Assembly: GCA_039816825.1 (NCBI GenBank)
Contig: JBCBXA010000054.1
Location: 1-17,877, forward strand
Direction: 5' to 3'
Source of the DNA: JBCBXA01 sp039816825
GTDB taxonomy: Bacteria; Pseudomonadota; Alphaproteobacteria; Rhizobiales; Rhizobiaceae
DNA length: 17,877 nucleotides
Shown here: one piece after another, positions 1-7,114 of the stretch
Numbering within the stretch: the stretch's first letter is position 1
How the letters are laid out: each line of letters begins with the position of its first letter
The notes under the pieces: generated by a model
The model's input: the letters and a program-made list of their open reading frames with translations, nothing else
Databases searched by the model: none
What the model was told of the DNA's origin: nothing
Translations under genes and position numbers: made by a program

Positions 1-84
1 CCCCCTAACCTGATCGACACCCCAACCGGCCCATGCCAGGGCGAAGGGATCAAGTCCAAATGGAAGCGCGATCATGTTAGGGGG
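1..84. repeat. Inverted segment bounded by 16-bp imperfect inverted repeats
   Basis: Bases 1-16 (CCCCCTAACCTGATCG) and 69-84 (CGATCATGTTAGGGGG) are inverted repeats with 15 of 16 positions paired; the outer nine are perfect, position 10/75 mismatches, and the inner six are perfect. The 84-bp unit equals 28 codons, so both orientations keep the comEC frame open. Only the opposite orientation gives a ComEC-like peptide. The exact breakpoints cannot be placed because they fall within the repeat arms. Confidence 0.75.
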
Positions 85-735
85 GTGGCTCAACGGATCG
101 CCGCCCAGGGGCCAAGTGGCTATGTGGGTCTCCTGCCCCCTGCAGTGTTTGCCGTTGCATTGGTCGCGTTCTCACTGGCGGTCTGTCTGAAAGGCATAGG
201 CAAAGCGTTGGCGGCTCCAGTCTTCGTTGGTGCAATTTTGGTATGGACCACCGGCGTGGCCACTGTCTCCAGCCCGGATGTCCTGATCTCGGCAGACGGT
301 AAGCTTGTGGCGGTCAGAGCCGACGATGGCAGCTACCGTTTTAACACGACAAGAGCCCAGTCGTTCACTCGGGATATCTGGCTGCGGGCCTTCGCGCCCG
401 CCCATGGAGCCGACGAAGCTGTGCCGGAAATGGTATGTGACCGGGATGGATGTCTTGCCCAGGCGCCGGGTGGCGTATTTGTCAGTTGGGCCAAAACCCC
501 GGAAGCTCTGCGAGAGGATTGTGAGAAGGCCGGACTGGTGGTGACGAACCTACCACCGCCACGGACTTGTTCCGCAAAGCTGCTCTCGATGAGCAATTCT
601 GGTCCTAAAGCGTCACTCGCCATACGCTTTGACGCAGATGGCGAGCATCATGCCATGCATATTGAGACGTCTGCGACCAACCGTGCGCGCATCTGGAACC
701 AACGTCAGAGCATTCAGTTCCATACGCCCCGCTAG
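1..735 (+). CDS. comEC: ComEC/Rec2-family competence membrane protein, C-terminal part (5' end cut by the window; first 84 bp apparently inverted)
   Basis: This is the C-terminal end of a ComEC/Rec2-type inner-membrane protein, the family that forms the DNA-uptake channel in transformable bacteria. The reliable part begins near base 85. It shows two hydrophobic segments (around LLPPAVFAVALVAFSL and APVFVGAILVW) and then the soluble tail typical of alphaproteobacterial members: SPDVLISADGKLVAVRADDG, a MVCDRDGCLAQ motif, and an EALREDCEKAGLVV segment. The reading frame is open from base 1, but as written bases 1-84 encode a hydrophilic, unfamiliar peptide. Their reverse complement encodes a hydrophobic stretch (MIALPFGLDPFALA...) that fits the family and joins in frame at base 85. 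The gene is therefore partial at the window edge and locally rearranged. A GTG at 85 could be called as a start but is internal to the family alignment. It converges on lexA with a 31-bp gap. The family call rests on recalled motifs; the inversion is read directly from the sequence. Confidence 0.8.
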   Translation, partial: PPNLIDTPTGPCQGEGIKSKWKRDHVRGVAQRIAAQGPSGYVGLLPPAVFAVALVAFSLAVCLKGIGKALAAPVFVGAILVWTTGVATVSSPDVLISADGKLVAVRADDGSYRFNTTRAQSFTRDIWLRAFAPAHGADEAVPEMVCDRDGCLAQAPGGVFVSWAKTPEALREDCEKAGLVVTNLPPPRTCSAKLLSMSNSGPKASLAIRFDADGEHHAMHIETSATNRARIWNQRQSIQFHTPR

Positions 736-764
736 CCCCGGCCACTAGCCTCGGCAAGTCAGAC

Positions 765-778
765 CGTCAGTACTGACG
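765..778. repeat. Perfect 14-bp palindrome across the lexA stop codon
   Basis: CGTCAGTACTGACG is its own reverse complement. It covers the last codons and stop of lexA, just inside the 31-bp gap between the convergent comEC and lexA genes. There is no T-tract beside it, so it is not a convincing intrinsic terminator. It may be chance, or a weak bidirectional 3'-end structure. Confidence 0.4.
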
Positions 779-1474
779 CAGCAATCCGACGAGTTTGCCC
801 TGCACGGCAACACGGTCCGGACCGAAGATACGCGTCTCATAGGCGGGATTTGCAGCCTCGAGAGCAATGGACCCGCCCTTCTTGCGCAGGCGTTTGAGCG
901 TTGCTTCTTCATCGTCCACCAGAGCCACGACGATCTCGCCGGCGTTCGCCGTGTCGGACTTGCGGATGATGACGGTGTCGCCATCCAGAATGCCGGCTTC
1001 GATCATCGAATCGCCTTTGACTTCCAGCGCGTAATGCTCACCGCCAGCCAACATGTCTGGCGGCACAACGATCTGGTGGCTTTCCTGCTGTATGGCGGAG
1101 ATAGGCGTGCCCGCTGCAATGCGGCCCATAACAGGCAACTGAATGCCCGGATTGTCATTGTTGGCTGCAACTTCACTTGTGACCGGCGCCGGTTTCCCAA
1201 GGCCGCCTTCCACCACGCTTGGCGAGAACGGACGACCCCTGGCCAAGCTTTGCGCAGCGCCTTCCGGCAGTTTGATAATCTCCAGCGCTCTGGCGCGGTT
1301 TGGCATGCGCCGAATAAAGCCACGCTCTTCCAAAGCGGTGATCAGCCGATGGATGCCGGACTTGGACTTTAGGTCCAAAGCATCCTTCATCTCATCAAAG
1401 GATGGGGGAACACCGGCTTCCTTGAGGCGTTCATGGATGAACATGAGCAGTTCGTGCTGTTTGCGCGTAAGCAT
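767..1474 (-). CDS. lexA: LexA repressor of the SOS response
   Basis: LexA represses DNA-damage genes and cleaves itself when stimulated by RecA filaments. The 235-residue product has an N-terminal winged helix-turn-helix (about 1-65; LTRKQHELLMFIHERL, then SFDEMKDALDLKSKSGIHRL). A long linker follows (about 70-112), and then the S24 peptidase fold. The cleavage site is Ala121-Gly122 in GRIAAGTPI, the catalytic serine is Ser156 in GDSMIEAG, and the general-base lysine is Lys194 in EATLKRL. It is longer than the roughly 200-residue E. coli protein because of the linker, as is usual in alphaproteobacteria. The ATG start at 1474 has a GGA-containing weak ribosome site about 6 bases upstream. The gene follows moeA after 67 bp that hold an SOS box and promoter, so it is autoregulated and at least partly independent of the upstream operon. 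All key residues are present and the call is firm. Confidence 0.98.
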   Translation of the reverse strand: MLTRKQHELLMFIHERLKEAGVPPSFDEMKDALDLKSKSGIHRLITALEERGFIRRMPNRARALEIIKLPEGAAQSLARGRPFSPSVVEGGLGKPAPVTSEVAANNDNPGIQLPVMGRIAAGTPISAIQQESHQIVVPPDMLAGGEHYALEVKGDSMIEAGILDGDTVIIRKSDTANAGEIVVALVDDEEATLKRLRKKGGSIALEAANPAYETRIFGPDRVAVQGKLVGLLRQY

Positions 1475-1488
1475 GGCGAATCCAATAA

Positions 1489-1503
1489 AAACAAATCAAG
1501 AAC
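1489..1503 (-). promoter_or_regulatory. Degenerate second SOS box (GTTC-N7-GTTT)
   Basis: On the minus strand this reads GTTC-TTGATTT-GTTT, one mismatch from the alphaproteobacterial LexA site GTTC-N7-GTTC. It sits just downstream of the proposed -10 of lexA and 9 bp from the perfect box, in the opposite orientation. It could be a second, weaker LexA site; one mismatch in eight fixed bases in an AT-rich stretch can also arise by chance. Confidence 0.4.
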
Positions 1504-1532
1504 AACATACATGTTCTTGGCTTGTTCTGCAA
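1504..1532 (-). promoter_or_regulatory. lexA promoter (-35 TTGCAG, 17-bp spacer, -10 TATGTT)
   Basis: Read on the minus strand, TTGCAG (1532-1527) and TATGTT (1509-1504) are separated by exactly 17 bases and lie about 30 bases upstream of the lexA ATG. The perfect SOS box occupies the spacer and the edge of the -35, where bound LexA would block RNA polymerase. The hexamers are moderate matches (3/6 and 4/6); the placement relative to the operator is the main support. Confidence 0.6.
1513..1527 (+). promoter_or_regulatory. LexA operator (SOS box GTTC-N7-GTTC)
   Basis: GTTCTTGGCTTGTTC is an exact match to the direct-repeat SOS box described for alphaproteobacteria. It lies 39 bp upstream of the lexA start codon, within its promoter. 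This implies negative autoregulation of lexA. It also supports the taxonomic placement, since gammaproteobacteria and Gram-positives use different boxes. Confidence 0.9.
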
Positions 1533-1541
1533 ATTTGCTGT

Positions 1542-2765
1542 CTACCACCAGATAAATTGGACAGGCGATCCGACCGGTAGAGCATCCTGATGCGCCGGCC
1601 TGCATAAGAGCGCGTTGGCTGCGGCGGCCACGTGCAGCAGCGAAGAGTCCTGTTTCTCGAAGGGCGTGACGTCCCAGCCCTGTTGATCATTCATTGTGAC
1701 GTGACAGCGGGAATAGTCTTCGCGCTCGTCGTTGGGCCCGAGTGCTTTGGTCAGGCGGCCCCACATGCGTTCCTGCGTGTTTGGCAGGCCGAGGAAGGCG
1801 TGGATCAATGGCTCAACGAACAGCTTGGTGCAGACGAGGCTGGAAACCGGATTGCCCGGCAGGCCCAGCAGGCGGGTTTCGCCATGCGCCCCGAAAAGCC
1901 GTCCAACCATGAAGGGTTTTCCCGGCCGCATGGCGATGCGGTACAAGTCCAGCACACCACCCATCGCCGTGAAGACCGGTTTCACCAGGTCATGATCGCC
2001 TGCGGAAGCGCCACCCAATGTCAGCACAACGTCCGATTGTGCATCGATGGCCCGCTGGAAGGCTCGCTGAAGAGCCTGGCTCCTGTCTAGCGCAATGCCG
2101 AGATCCAATGCCTCGGCACCGGCGGCCTCTATCCGGGTGATGACGCCGGTGGCGTTGGATGAGATGATCTGATCGGGCCCGGGCAGGGTGCCGACGGGTA
2201 CTAGTTCGTCGCCGGTAGAAATCACAGCAACGCGGGGCTTCCGCCGAACGTCAATGGTGTTGTGTCCGGCTGACGCAAGAAGAGACATTTGCTGGGCGTT
2301 GAGCTTCGTGCCACCAGCCACAATCATCTGGCCAATCTGGAAGTCCCCGCCGGATGGGCGAATGTACCGCCCCGGTGCTTCGGCTTTTGAGATGCGCGCC
2401 GTGTCCGCCAAGCGCTCAACATTCTCCTGGATCGCAATCGTATCTGCGTTGGGCGGAAGGGGGGCGCCTGTGAAAATGCGAACGCACGTCCCTGGGTCGA
2501 GCGGTTGACTGTAGCCGTGACCGGCCGCGCTTTCTCCCACAATGGCCAGTTCGGCACCCCTGCCATTGAGGTCTGCGCTTCGAAGTGCGTAGCCGTCCAT
2601 GGCCGACGCGCTGAAAGGCGGTTGAGTGAGCTTGGCCGTCACATCTTCCGCCAGGACCCGGCCAGCCGCGCTGGCGAGATCTACGCGCTCGGTTGCCACG
2701 AGTTGAATGTCGCGCTGTGAGATCTCAAGCGCTTTCTGGACCGGCATGAGCGGTGGGCGGCTCAA
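1542..2765 (-). CDS. moeA: Molybdopterin molybdenumtransferase MoeA
   Basis: MoeA inserts molybdate into adenylylated molybdopterin, the last common step of molybdenum cofactor synthesis in the cytoplasm. The 407-residue product has the expected signatures: FSASAMDGYA (51-60), FTGAPLPPNAD (98-108), the MoCF/MogA-like domain with STGDELVP (183-190) and GGASAGDHD (251-259), RPGKP (280-284), GLPGNPVSS (301-309), and a C-terminal domain IV. Length is normal. The first possible start is a TTG at 2765 whose bases overlap the moaC stop (TTGA), with AGGA a few bases upstream. An ATG at 2747 (giving MPVQKAL) is an alternative and would lose six residues. It is coupled to moaC, as expected for two enzymes of one pathway. 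Function is firm; the start is uncertain by six codons. Confidence 0.95.
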   Translation of the reverse strand: MSRPPLMPVQKALEISQRDIQLVATERVDLASAAGRVLAEDVTAKLTQPPFSASAMDGYALRSADLNGRGAELAIVGESAAGHGYSQPLDPGTCVRIFTGAPLPPNADTIAIQENVERLADTARISKAEAPGRYIRPSGGDFQIGQMIVAGGTKLNAQQMSLLASAGHNTIDVRRKPRVAVISTGDELVPVGTLPGPDQIISSNATGVITRIEAAGAEALDLGIALDRSQALQRAFQRAIDAQSDVVLTLGGASAGDHDLVKPVFTAMGGVLDLYRIAMRPGKPFMVGRLFGAHGETRLLGLPGNPVSSLVCTKLFVEPLIHAFLGLPNTQERMWGRLTKALGPNDEREDYSRCHVTMNDQQGWDVTPFEKQDSSLLHVAAAANALLCRPAHQDALPVGSPVQFIWW

Positions 2766-3250
2766 CGATCCTGCTCGACGGACCAGTCGCCGCTTTTGCC
2801 GCCCGACTTGGCAACAAGGGTAATCGCCCCAATGGTCATGTGCTTATCGATGGCTTTTGCCATGTCGTAGAGCGTCAGGCACGCCACAGATGCGCCGGTG
2901 AGCGCTTCCATCTCAACACCGGTCTGCCCCTTTAGGCGCGCCGTGCAGCGCACCTTCAGGCCGGGCAGATCGTCATCGGGTTCAATTTCAACAGAAACCT
3001 TTGACAGCGCGAGCGGGTGACAGAGCGGTATCAGATCAGACGTGCGTTTCGCCGCCATGATGCCCGCAATCCGCGCGGTGCCGATCACATCGCCCTTTTT
3101 GAGGTTACCCGCTTTGATGGCCTCCAATGTCTCAGGAGCCATGGTAATCTGGGCTGTGGCCGTCGCCTCTCGCGCGGTGTGCGCTTTCTCGCCGACATCC
3201 ACCATGGATGCGGCTCCGCCGGAATCAAGGTGGGTCAGCCCGTCGGACAT
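2762..3250 (-). CDS. moaC: Cyclic pyranopterin monophosphate synthase MoaC
   Basis: MoaC works with MoaA to turn GTP into cyclic pyranopterin monophosphate, the first intermediate of molybdenum cofactor synthesis. The 162-residue protein is the usual length. It carries MVDVGEK near the start, Lys51 in NLKKGDVIGTARIAGI, the SDLIPLCHPL motif (71-80), and the long signature GQTGVEMEALTGAS (108-121) followed by LYDMAKAID with catalytic Asp129. The start ATG at 3250 is 2 bp from the trpC stop, and its own stop overlaps the proposed moeA TTG start. It therefore lies in a translationally coupled trpD-trpC-moaC-moeA run. No unusual residues were seen. Confidence 0.98.
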   Translation of the reverse strand: MSDGLTHLDSGGAASMVDVGEKAHTAREATATAQITMAPETLEAIKAGNLKKGDVIGTARIAGIMAAKRTSDLIPLCHPLALSKVSVEIEPDDDLPGLKVRCTARLKGQTGVEMEALTGASVACLTLYDMAKAIDKHMTIGAITLVAKSGGKSGDWSVEQDR

Positions 3251-3252
3251 GG

Positions 3253-4053
3253 CTATGGGCTGTCCGTTAGGAGCGCCTGAGTTGCGGCAACCACGTCGGT
3301 CTGTCGCATGAGGCTTTCACCAACGAGGATAGTGCTGATGCCTGCGTGAGCCTTGAGATGCATGGCATCATTGTGGGTGAAGATTCCGCTCTCACCCACG
3401 AGCAGCACGTCATCGGGCACCATCGCAGCAAGGCGCGTTGAGGTTTCCAGATCAACTTCAAAGGTCTTGAGGTTGCGGTTGTTCACGCCGATGAACTTCG
3501 ACCCGAGCGCGATGGCGCGTTCCACCTCTTCTTCGTCGTGCACTTCAACAAGGGCATCCATGCCCCAGCTCTCAGCCGATGCCACGAGTTCTGCTGCGCA
3601 AACATCATCGATGGCGGCCAGGATCACGAGAATGCAGTCTGCGTTCCAGGATCGTGCTTCGGCCACCTGATAGGTGTCATACATGAAGTCTTTGCGAAGT
3701 GCTGGCAGCGTGCAGGCTGCTCTTGCTTGGACTAAGAATGACGGGTCGCCCTGAAAACTTGGAGTATCGGTCAGAACTGACAGGCACGCAGCGCCTCCGG
3801 CCTCGTAGTCTTTGGCATGGGCTGGCGGATCAAAGTCTTCTCGGATGAGACCCTTTGACGGGCTGGCTTTCTTGATCTCGGCAATCAGGCCGAACTTGTC
3901 GGCAGCGCGCTTCGTTTCCAGAGCAGCCTTGAACGGCCGAACGCGGTCCGCGGCCTTCGCTGCCGCTTCGGTGTCTGCGGGTGAGCGGTTCGTTTTCGCA
4001 GCCGCAATTTCTTCGCGTTTGTAGTCGCCAATGCGTGAGAGAATGTCAGCCAT
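3253..4053 (-). CDS. trpC: Indole-3-glycerol phosphate synthase TrpC
   Basis: TrpC closes the ring of CdRP to give indole-3-glycerol phosphate in tryptophan synthesis. The 266-residue single-domain TIM barrel shows the family's catalytic groups: Glu59 and Lys61 in LIAEIKKASPSKG, Lys121 in ALRKDFMYD, Glu170 in ALVEVHDEEE, Asn191/192 in GVNNRNLKTFEVD, and Glu221-Ser222 in VGESGIFT. The C-terminal phosphate-binding GISTILVGESLMR is also present. It is not fused to a TrpF domain, unlike the E. coli enzyme. Its start overlaps the end of trpD by 8 bp and its stop is 2 bp before moaC, which indicates translational coupling. Confidence 0.98.
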   Translation of the reverse strand: MADILSRIGDYKREEIAAAKTNRSPADTEAAAKAADRVRPFKAALETKRAADKFGLIAEIKKASPSKGLIREDFDPPAHAKDYEAGGAACLSVLTDTPSFQGDPSFLVQARAACTLPALRKDFMYDTYQVAEARSWNADCILVILAAIDDVCAAELVASAESWGMDALVEVHDEEEVERAIALGSKFIGVNNRNLKTFEVDLETSTRLAAMVPDDVLLVGESGIFTHNDAMHLKAHAGISTILVGESLMRQTDVVAATQALLTDSP

Positions 4054-5056
4054 TGGTCACGGCCACCAGTTTGGCAAGCGTTGTTTTGGCAGCGCCGCTG
4101 TCGATTGCCTCGGCTGCCACACGGACTCCATCCGCAAGATTCTCAGCTTTTTCCGAAATGACCATTGCGGCGCCGGCGTTCATCAGAACGATGTCGCGAT
4201 AGGCGGAGGGTTCACCATTGAGAAGCGCTGTGAGCGCGGCGGCGTTGTGCTGTGGATCTCCGCCCTTCAGATCAGCCATGCGGGCAACAGGAAGTCCGGC
4301 GTCCTGCGGGTTGATCTCAAACTCAGTGACTTGAGAGCCGCGCACCTCAGCCACTTTGGTCGGACCAGTGGTTGTGATTTCGTCCAAGCCCGATCCGTGA
4401 ACGACCCAGGCTCGCTGGCAGCCAAGTTCTGCCAACGCATCGGCAATAGGACGAACCCATTGAGGCGCGAACACGCCCAGCAATTGACGTGTCACGCCAG
4501 CTGGGTTGGAGAGGGGGCCAAGCAAGTTGAAGATCGTGCGCGTGCCCATCTCAACGCGTGTTGGCATCACAAAGCGCATGGCCGCGTGATGCTTCTGGGC
4601 AAACAGAAAACCAATGCCTGCTTCCATGATGGCGCGCTCGAGCACGGCTGGTTCAGCGTCCAGATTGATACCCAAGGCGGCCAATGTATCGGCTGTTCCG
4701 CTCTTGGAAGATGCCGCCCTGTTGCCATGTTTTGCTACTGGAACCCCGCAGGCAGCTGTCACCAATGCGGCTGCGGTGGATACGTTGTAGCTTCCGCTGC
4801 CGTCTCCGCCCGTGCCGACAATATCGATTGCGCACTCGGGAGCCCTGACGCGGGTCATCCGATCTCGCATGACCGAGACGGCCCCCGCGATCTCGGACGA
4901 TGTTTCCCCCTTGACGCGCAGGCCCATGAGGAACGCCCCGATTTGCGAAGGCGTGGCCTCTGCTGACATGAGAAGCGAGAACGCGTCTGTCGCCTGCTGG
5001 CGTGTCAGGTGCTGCCCGTCGGCGAGCTGGGCAATAAAGGGTTTGAGGTCGGCCAT
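4046..5056 (-). CDS. trpD: Anthranilate phosphoribosyltransferase TrpD
   Basis: TrpD attaches phosphoribose from PRPP to anthranilate, the second committed step of tryptophan synthesis. The 336-residue protein has the helical N-terminal domain (MGLRVKGET at 44-52) and the PRPP-binding GTGGDGSGSYNVST (81-94). It also has AKHGNRAASSKSGTAD (108-123), MEAGIGFLFAQKHHAAMR and GTRTIFNLLGPLSNP (171-185). There is no fused TrpG glutaminase domain, and no trpE or trpG is visible in the window, so the first step must be encoded elsewhere. The ATG is 3 bp after the ppiD stop and the 3' end overlaps trpC by 8 bp. Nothing unusual is seen in the active-site motifs. Confidence 0.98.
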   Translation of the reverse strand: MADLKPFIAQLADGQHLTRQQATDAFSLLMSAEATPSQIGAFLMGLRVKGETSSEIAGAVSVMRDRMTRVRAPECAIDIVGTGGDGSGSYNVSTAAALVTAACGVPVAKHGNRAASSKSGTADTLAALGINLDAEPAVLERAIMEAGIGFLFAQKHHAAMRFVMPTRVEMGTRTIFNLLGPLSNPAGVTRQLLGVFAPQWVRPIADALAELGCQRAWVVHGSGLDEITTTGPTKVAEVRGSQVTEFEINPQDAGLPVARMADLKGGDPQHNAAALTALLNGEPSAYRDIVLMNAGAAMVISEKAENLADGVRVAAEAIDSGAAKTTLAKLVAVTNG

Positions 5057-5059
5057 GGA

Positions 5060-6967
5060 TCAGTAGCGGTTAGAGTGCTGCACGGGCGCAAAGATCGCCT
5101 CAATGGACTGCTGGTTTACCTGGGGCTGCAGATCGGTCTGAAGGCGCTGAACCATCTGGGCGAACAGATCATCAGCGACGGTCTGTTCAATGCGCTCCGT
5201 GATTTCCGCCGACAATTCGTCGGCTTCTGACGCTTCGGCGGTTTCGGCCTTGAGCACCACCAAATGGCTGTCATCGGTGCCATTTGAGACAGAGACCAGC
5301 CCGGATGGGCCTTCAAACGCCGATATCAGCGCAGGTTCGGACAGGCCCGAATCCTGGCTGCGGCGCTGCACGCCCTCTGCAGTTTGAACTTCCAGTCCCA
5401 GAGGTCCGGCGAGATCTGCCAGATTTGCTCCGCGTTCGGCTCGACGGCGAAGGCCATCAGCGGTGGAGCGAAGCAGTTCCGTGGCGCGATCCGACTTCCA
5501 GTCGGCGAGAACTCGCTCCCGAACTTCATCGAGTGTGCGGTCGCGGGCTTCGGCAATTTCTGTCACTTGGTACCAGACATAACCTTCGGCGCCCGGATTG
5601 GTGTTTGTTCCTTCCAGGCGAATGGGATCGGTTTCGACACCAACTTCTGTCTCAAAGGTCGAGGTGAGCAGTTCCGGAGTCGTCGCCACAAGCTGGGCAG
5701 GGGATCCGTCCGCCTGTTCGCCATTCTGATCGAATGTAACTGTCATCAGTTCGAGATTTTGCTCCGCAGCGATCTCGGATAATGTTTGACCGTCGGCCCG
5801 GGCGTCTTCCACAGCATCGAACGTGCCGGTCAGCTGATCAGAGGCTTCAAAAACCGCCAGCTCTTCGCGCAGGACGCCTTGCACGGCCTCAAAGCTCTCA
5901 ACCACTTCCGCGCGCGTCTCCTCGACCGCCAGAACGATGGATCCAAACATGCCGTCGAGAACTTCGCTGGTCGAACCGGAGGGCAGGCTGAACACGGTCT
6001 CGGCCAGATTTTGATCCGGGAACGTCTCGCGAGTGAAGCTGCCCAGATCGGTTGCCTGCTTGTCGAGCGCTTCGGCCAGTGCGTCCAGGTCTCCACCGTC
6101 TGCAAGGATGGTTTCGGCCTGCTCGATTTCCGCGCTGTCGAGAACAATCTGGCGGACAGTGCGTTCCGCAGGTTGGGTGAAACGTGACTTCACACGCTCA
6201 TATTCTTCGCGCACGGCATCGTCCGAAATCGCGGCGCTGTCCGCGATATCGAGCGCCGTGATCTGAAGCGTTTCGACGGTCCGGTACTCAGGGGCGCGGT
6301 AGCCCACTTTGTTCAGTTCGAAATAGTCCGAGAGCACCTCGTCTGTGGGATCACCAATTTCGCCAACCAGTTCAGGTGTCAGAGTGATGTAGCTGACATT
6401 GCGCGTTTCGTTCTGATGCTGTGCCAGCGCTTCCAGAAAGGCATTGGGCGGCGTCACATCACCAATGGCACCGGCAACCAGTTGCTGGCGAACCGCTGCC
6501 GCCTTCTGCAGATCGACATAGTCATTGGGTGTGAGGCCAGCATTGAAAAGCGTCTGTTGGAAAATACGCGCGTTGAACGCGCCGGACGCGTCCTGAAATG
6601 CAGCATCTGCCGCGATGGTATCGGCCAGCCGGTCATCAGAAATGCCTAGGTTCATGCGCCGCGCTTGTTCTTCAAGAACCGCGCCCGTCACCAGTTGACC
6701 CACAACCTGCTCACCCACCCCAAAGGCGCGTGCTTCTTCATTGGTAAGGCGCCGACCAAAGCTCTGGGACGTCACCAGCACCTGCCGATCAAAGGCGAAC
6801 CGATATTCGTCCACTCCAACTTTTGTATCGCCCACGGTGACAGCCGTGCTGGTTGCACCGGATGTTGCGTAATCGGCGATACCCCACAGGGCGAAGGAAG
6901 CGACCAGAAGGCCGATGAAGGCCTTGGCGACCCATGTTCCAAGGCTGGCACGAAGTGCTTCAAGCAT
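5060..6967 (-). CDS. ppiD: PpiD/SurA-type periplasmic peptidyl-prolyl isomerase (membrane anchored)
   Basis: This is a PpiD-like chaperone that helps proteins emerging from the Sec translocon fold in the periplasm. The chosen ATG at 6967 gives 635 residues, close to E. coli PpiD (623), and has AGGA 8 bases upstream. A single transmembrane anchor (about 15-33) follows a short cytosolic N-terminus. A SurA_N-like chaperone region comes next (about 40-190), then a parvulin-like domain (about 265-355; RTVRQIVLDSAEIEQAETIL...GSFTRE) and a C-terminal helical region. The parvulin strand has Gln where active parvulins have His (HILV), so isomerase activity may be weak or absent, as described for PpiD relatives. 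The frame stays open upstream to 7672, but that extension would run through tpiA and is rejected. It is the first gene of the leftward trp-moa block, 3 bp before trpD. Confidence 0.9.
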   Translation of the reverse strand: MLEALRASLGTWVAKAFIGLLVASFALWGIADYATSGATSTAVTVGDTKVGVDEYRFAFDRQVLVTSQSFGRRLTNEEARAFGVGEQVVGQLVTGAVLEEQARRMNLGISDDRLADTIAADAAFQDASGAFNARIFQQTLFNAGLTPNDYVDLQKAAAVRQQLVAGAIGDVTPPNAFLEALAQHQNETRNVSYITLTPELVGEIGDPTDEVLSDYFELNKVGYRAPEYRTVETLQITALDIADSAAISDDAVREEYERVKSRFTQPAERTVRQIVLDSAEIEQAETILADGGDLDALAEALDKQATDLGSFTRETFPDQNLAETVFSLPSGSTSEVLDGMFGSIVLAVEETRAEVVESFEAVQGVLREELAVFEASDQLTGTFDAVEDARADGQTLSEIAAEQNLELMTVTFDQNGEQADGSPAQLVATTPELLTSTFETEVGVETDPIRLEGTNTNPGAEGYVWYQVTEIAEARDRTLDEVRERVLADWKSDRATELLRSTADGLRRRAERGANLADLAGPLGLEVQTAEGVQRRSQDSGLSEPALISAFEGPSGLVSVSNGTDDSHLVVLKAETAEASEADELSAEITERIEQTVADDLFAQMVQRLQTDLQPQVNQQSIEAIFAPVQHSNRY

Positions 6968-7006
6968 GAATTTGGTCCTGTGATTCCCGCAAATGGCCGC
7001 CGCTCC

Positions 7007-7035
7007 TTGGGCGATATGCGGGCGGGTTGTATGTT
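7007..7035 (+). promoter_or_regulatory. Possible tpiA promoter
   Basis: TTGGGC and TATGTT are separated by 17 bases on the plus strand, about 80 bases upstream of the tpiA ATG and within the divergent ppiD/tpiA spacer. The match is moderate (3/6 and 4/6). It is offered as a candidate because rightward transcription must begin in this spacer. Confidence 0.3.
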
Positions 7036-7044
7036 GCTGTGCAT

Positions 7045-7072
7045 CGTATAGAGCCACAAAGTGTCGATGCAA
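7045..7072 (-). promoter_or_regulatory. Possible promoter for the ppiD-trpD-trpC-moaC-moeA block
   Basis: In the 147-bp divergent region between ppiD and tpiA, the minus strand has TTGCAT, 16 bases, then TATACG, about 80 bases before the ppiD start. The hexamers are only moderate matches. A promoter is needed here for the leftward operon, but this exact placement is a guess. Confidence 0.3.
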
Positions 7073-7114
7073 GCTGTTGACGAAACTGTGCAAGCGAAGC
7101 GGAGCGTTCACAAG

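Noticed and set aside
4031..4966. Long plus-strand open frame (311 codons) opposite trpD
   Set aside because: It is antisense to a clear trpD, has no recognisable domain, and long mirror frames are common in GC-rich coding DNA.
7061..7114. GTG 7061 as the tpiA start
   Set aside because: The 18 added residues have no TIM similarity, while ATG 7115 has a ribosome site and the canonical N-terminus.
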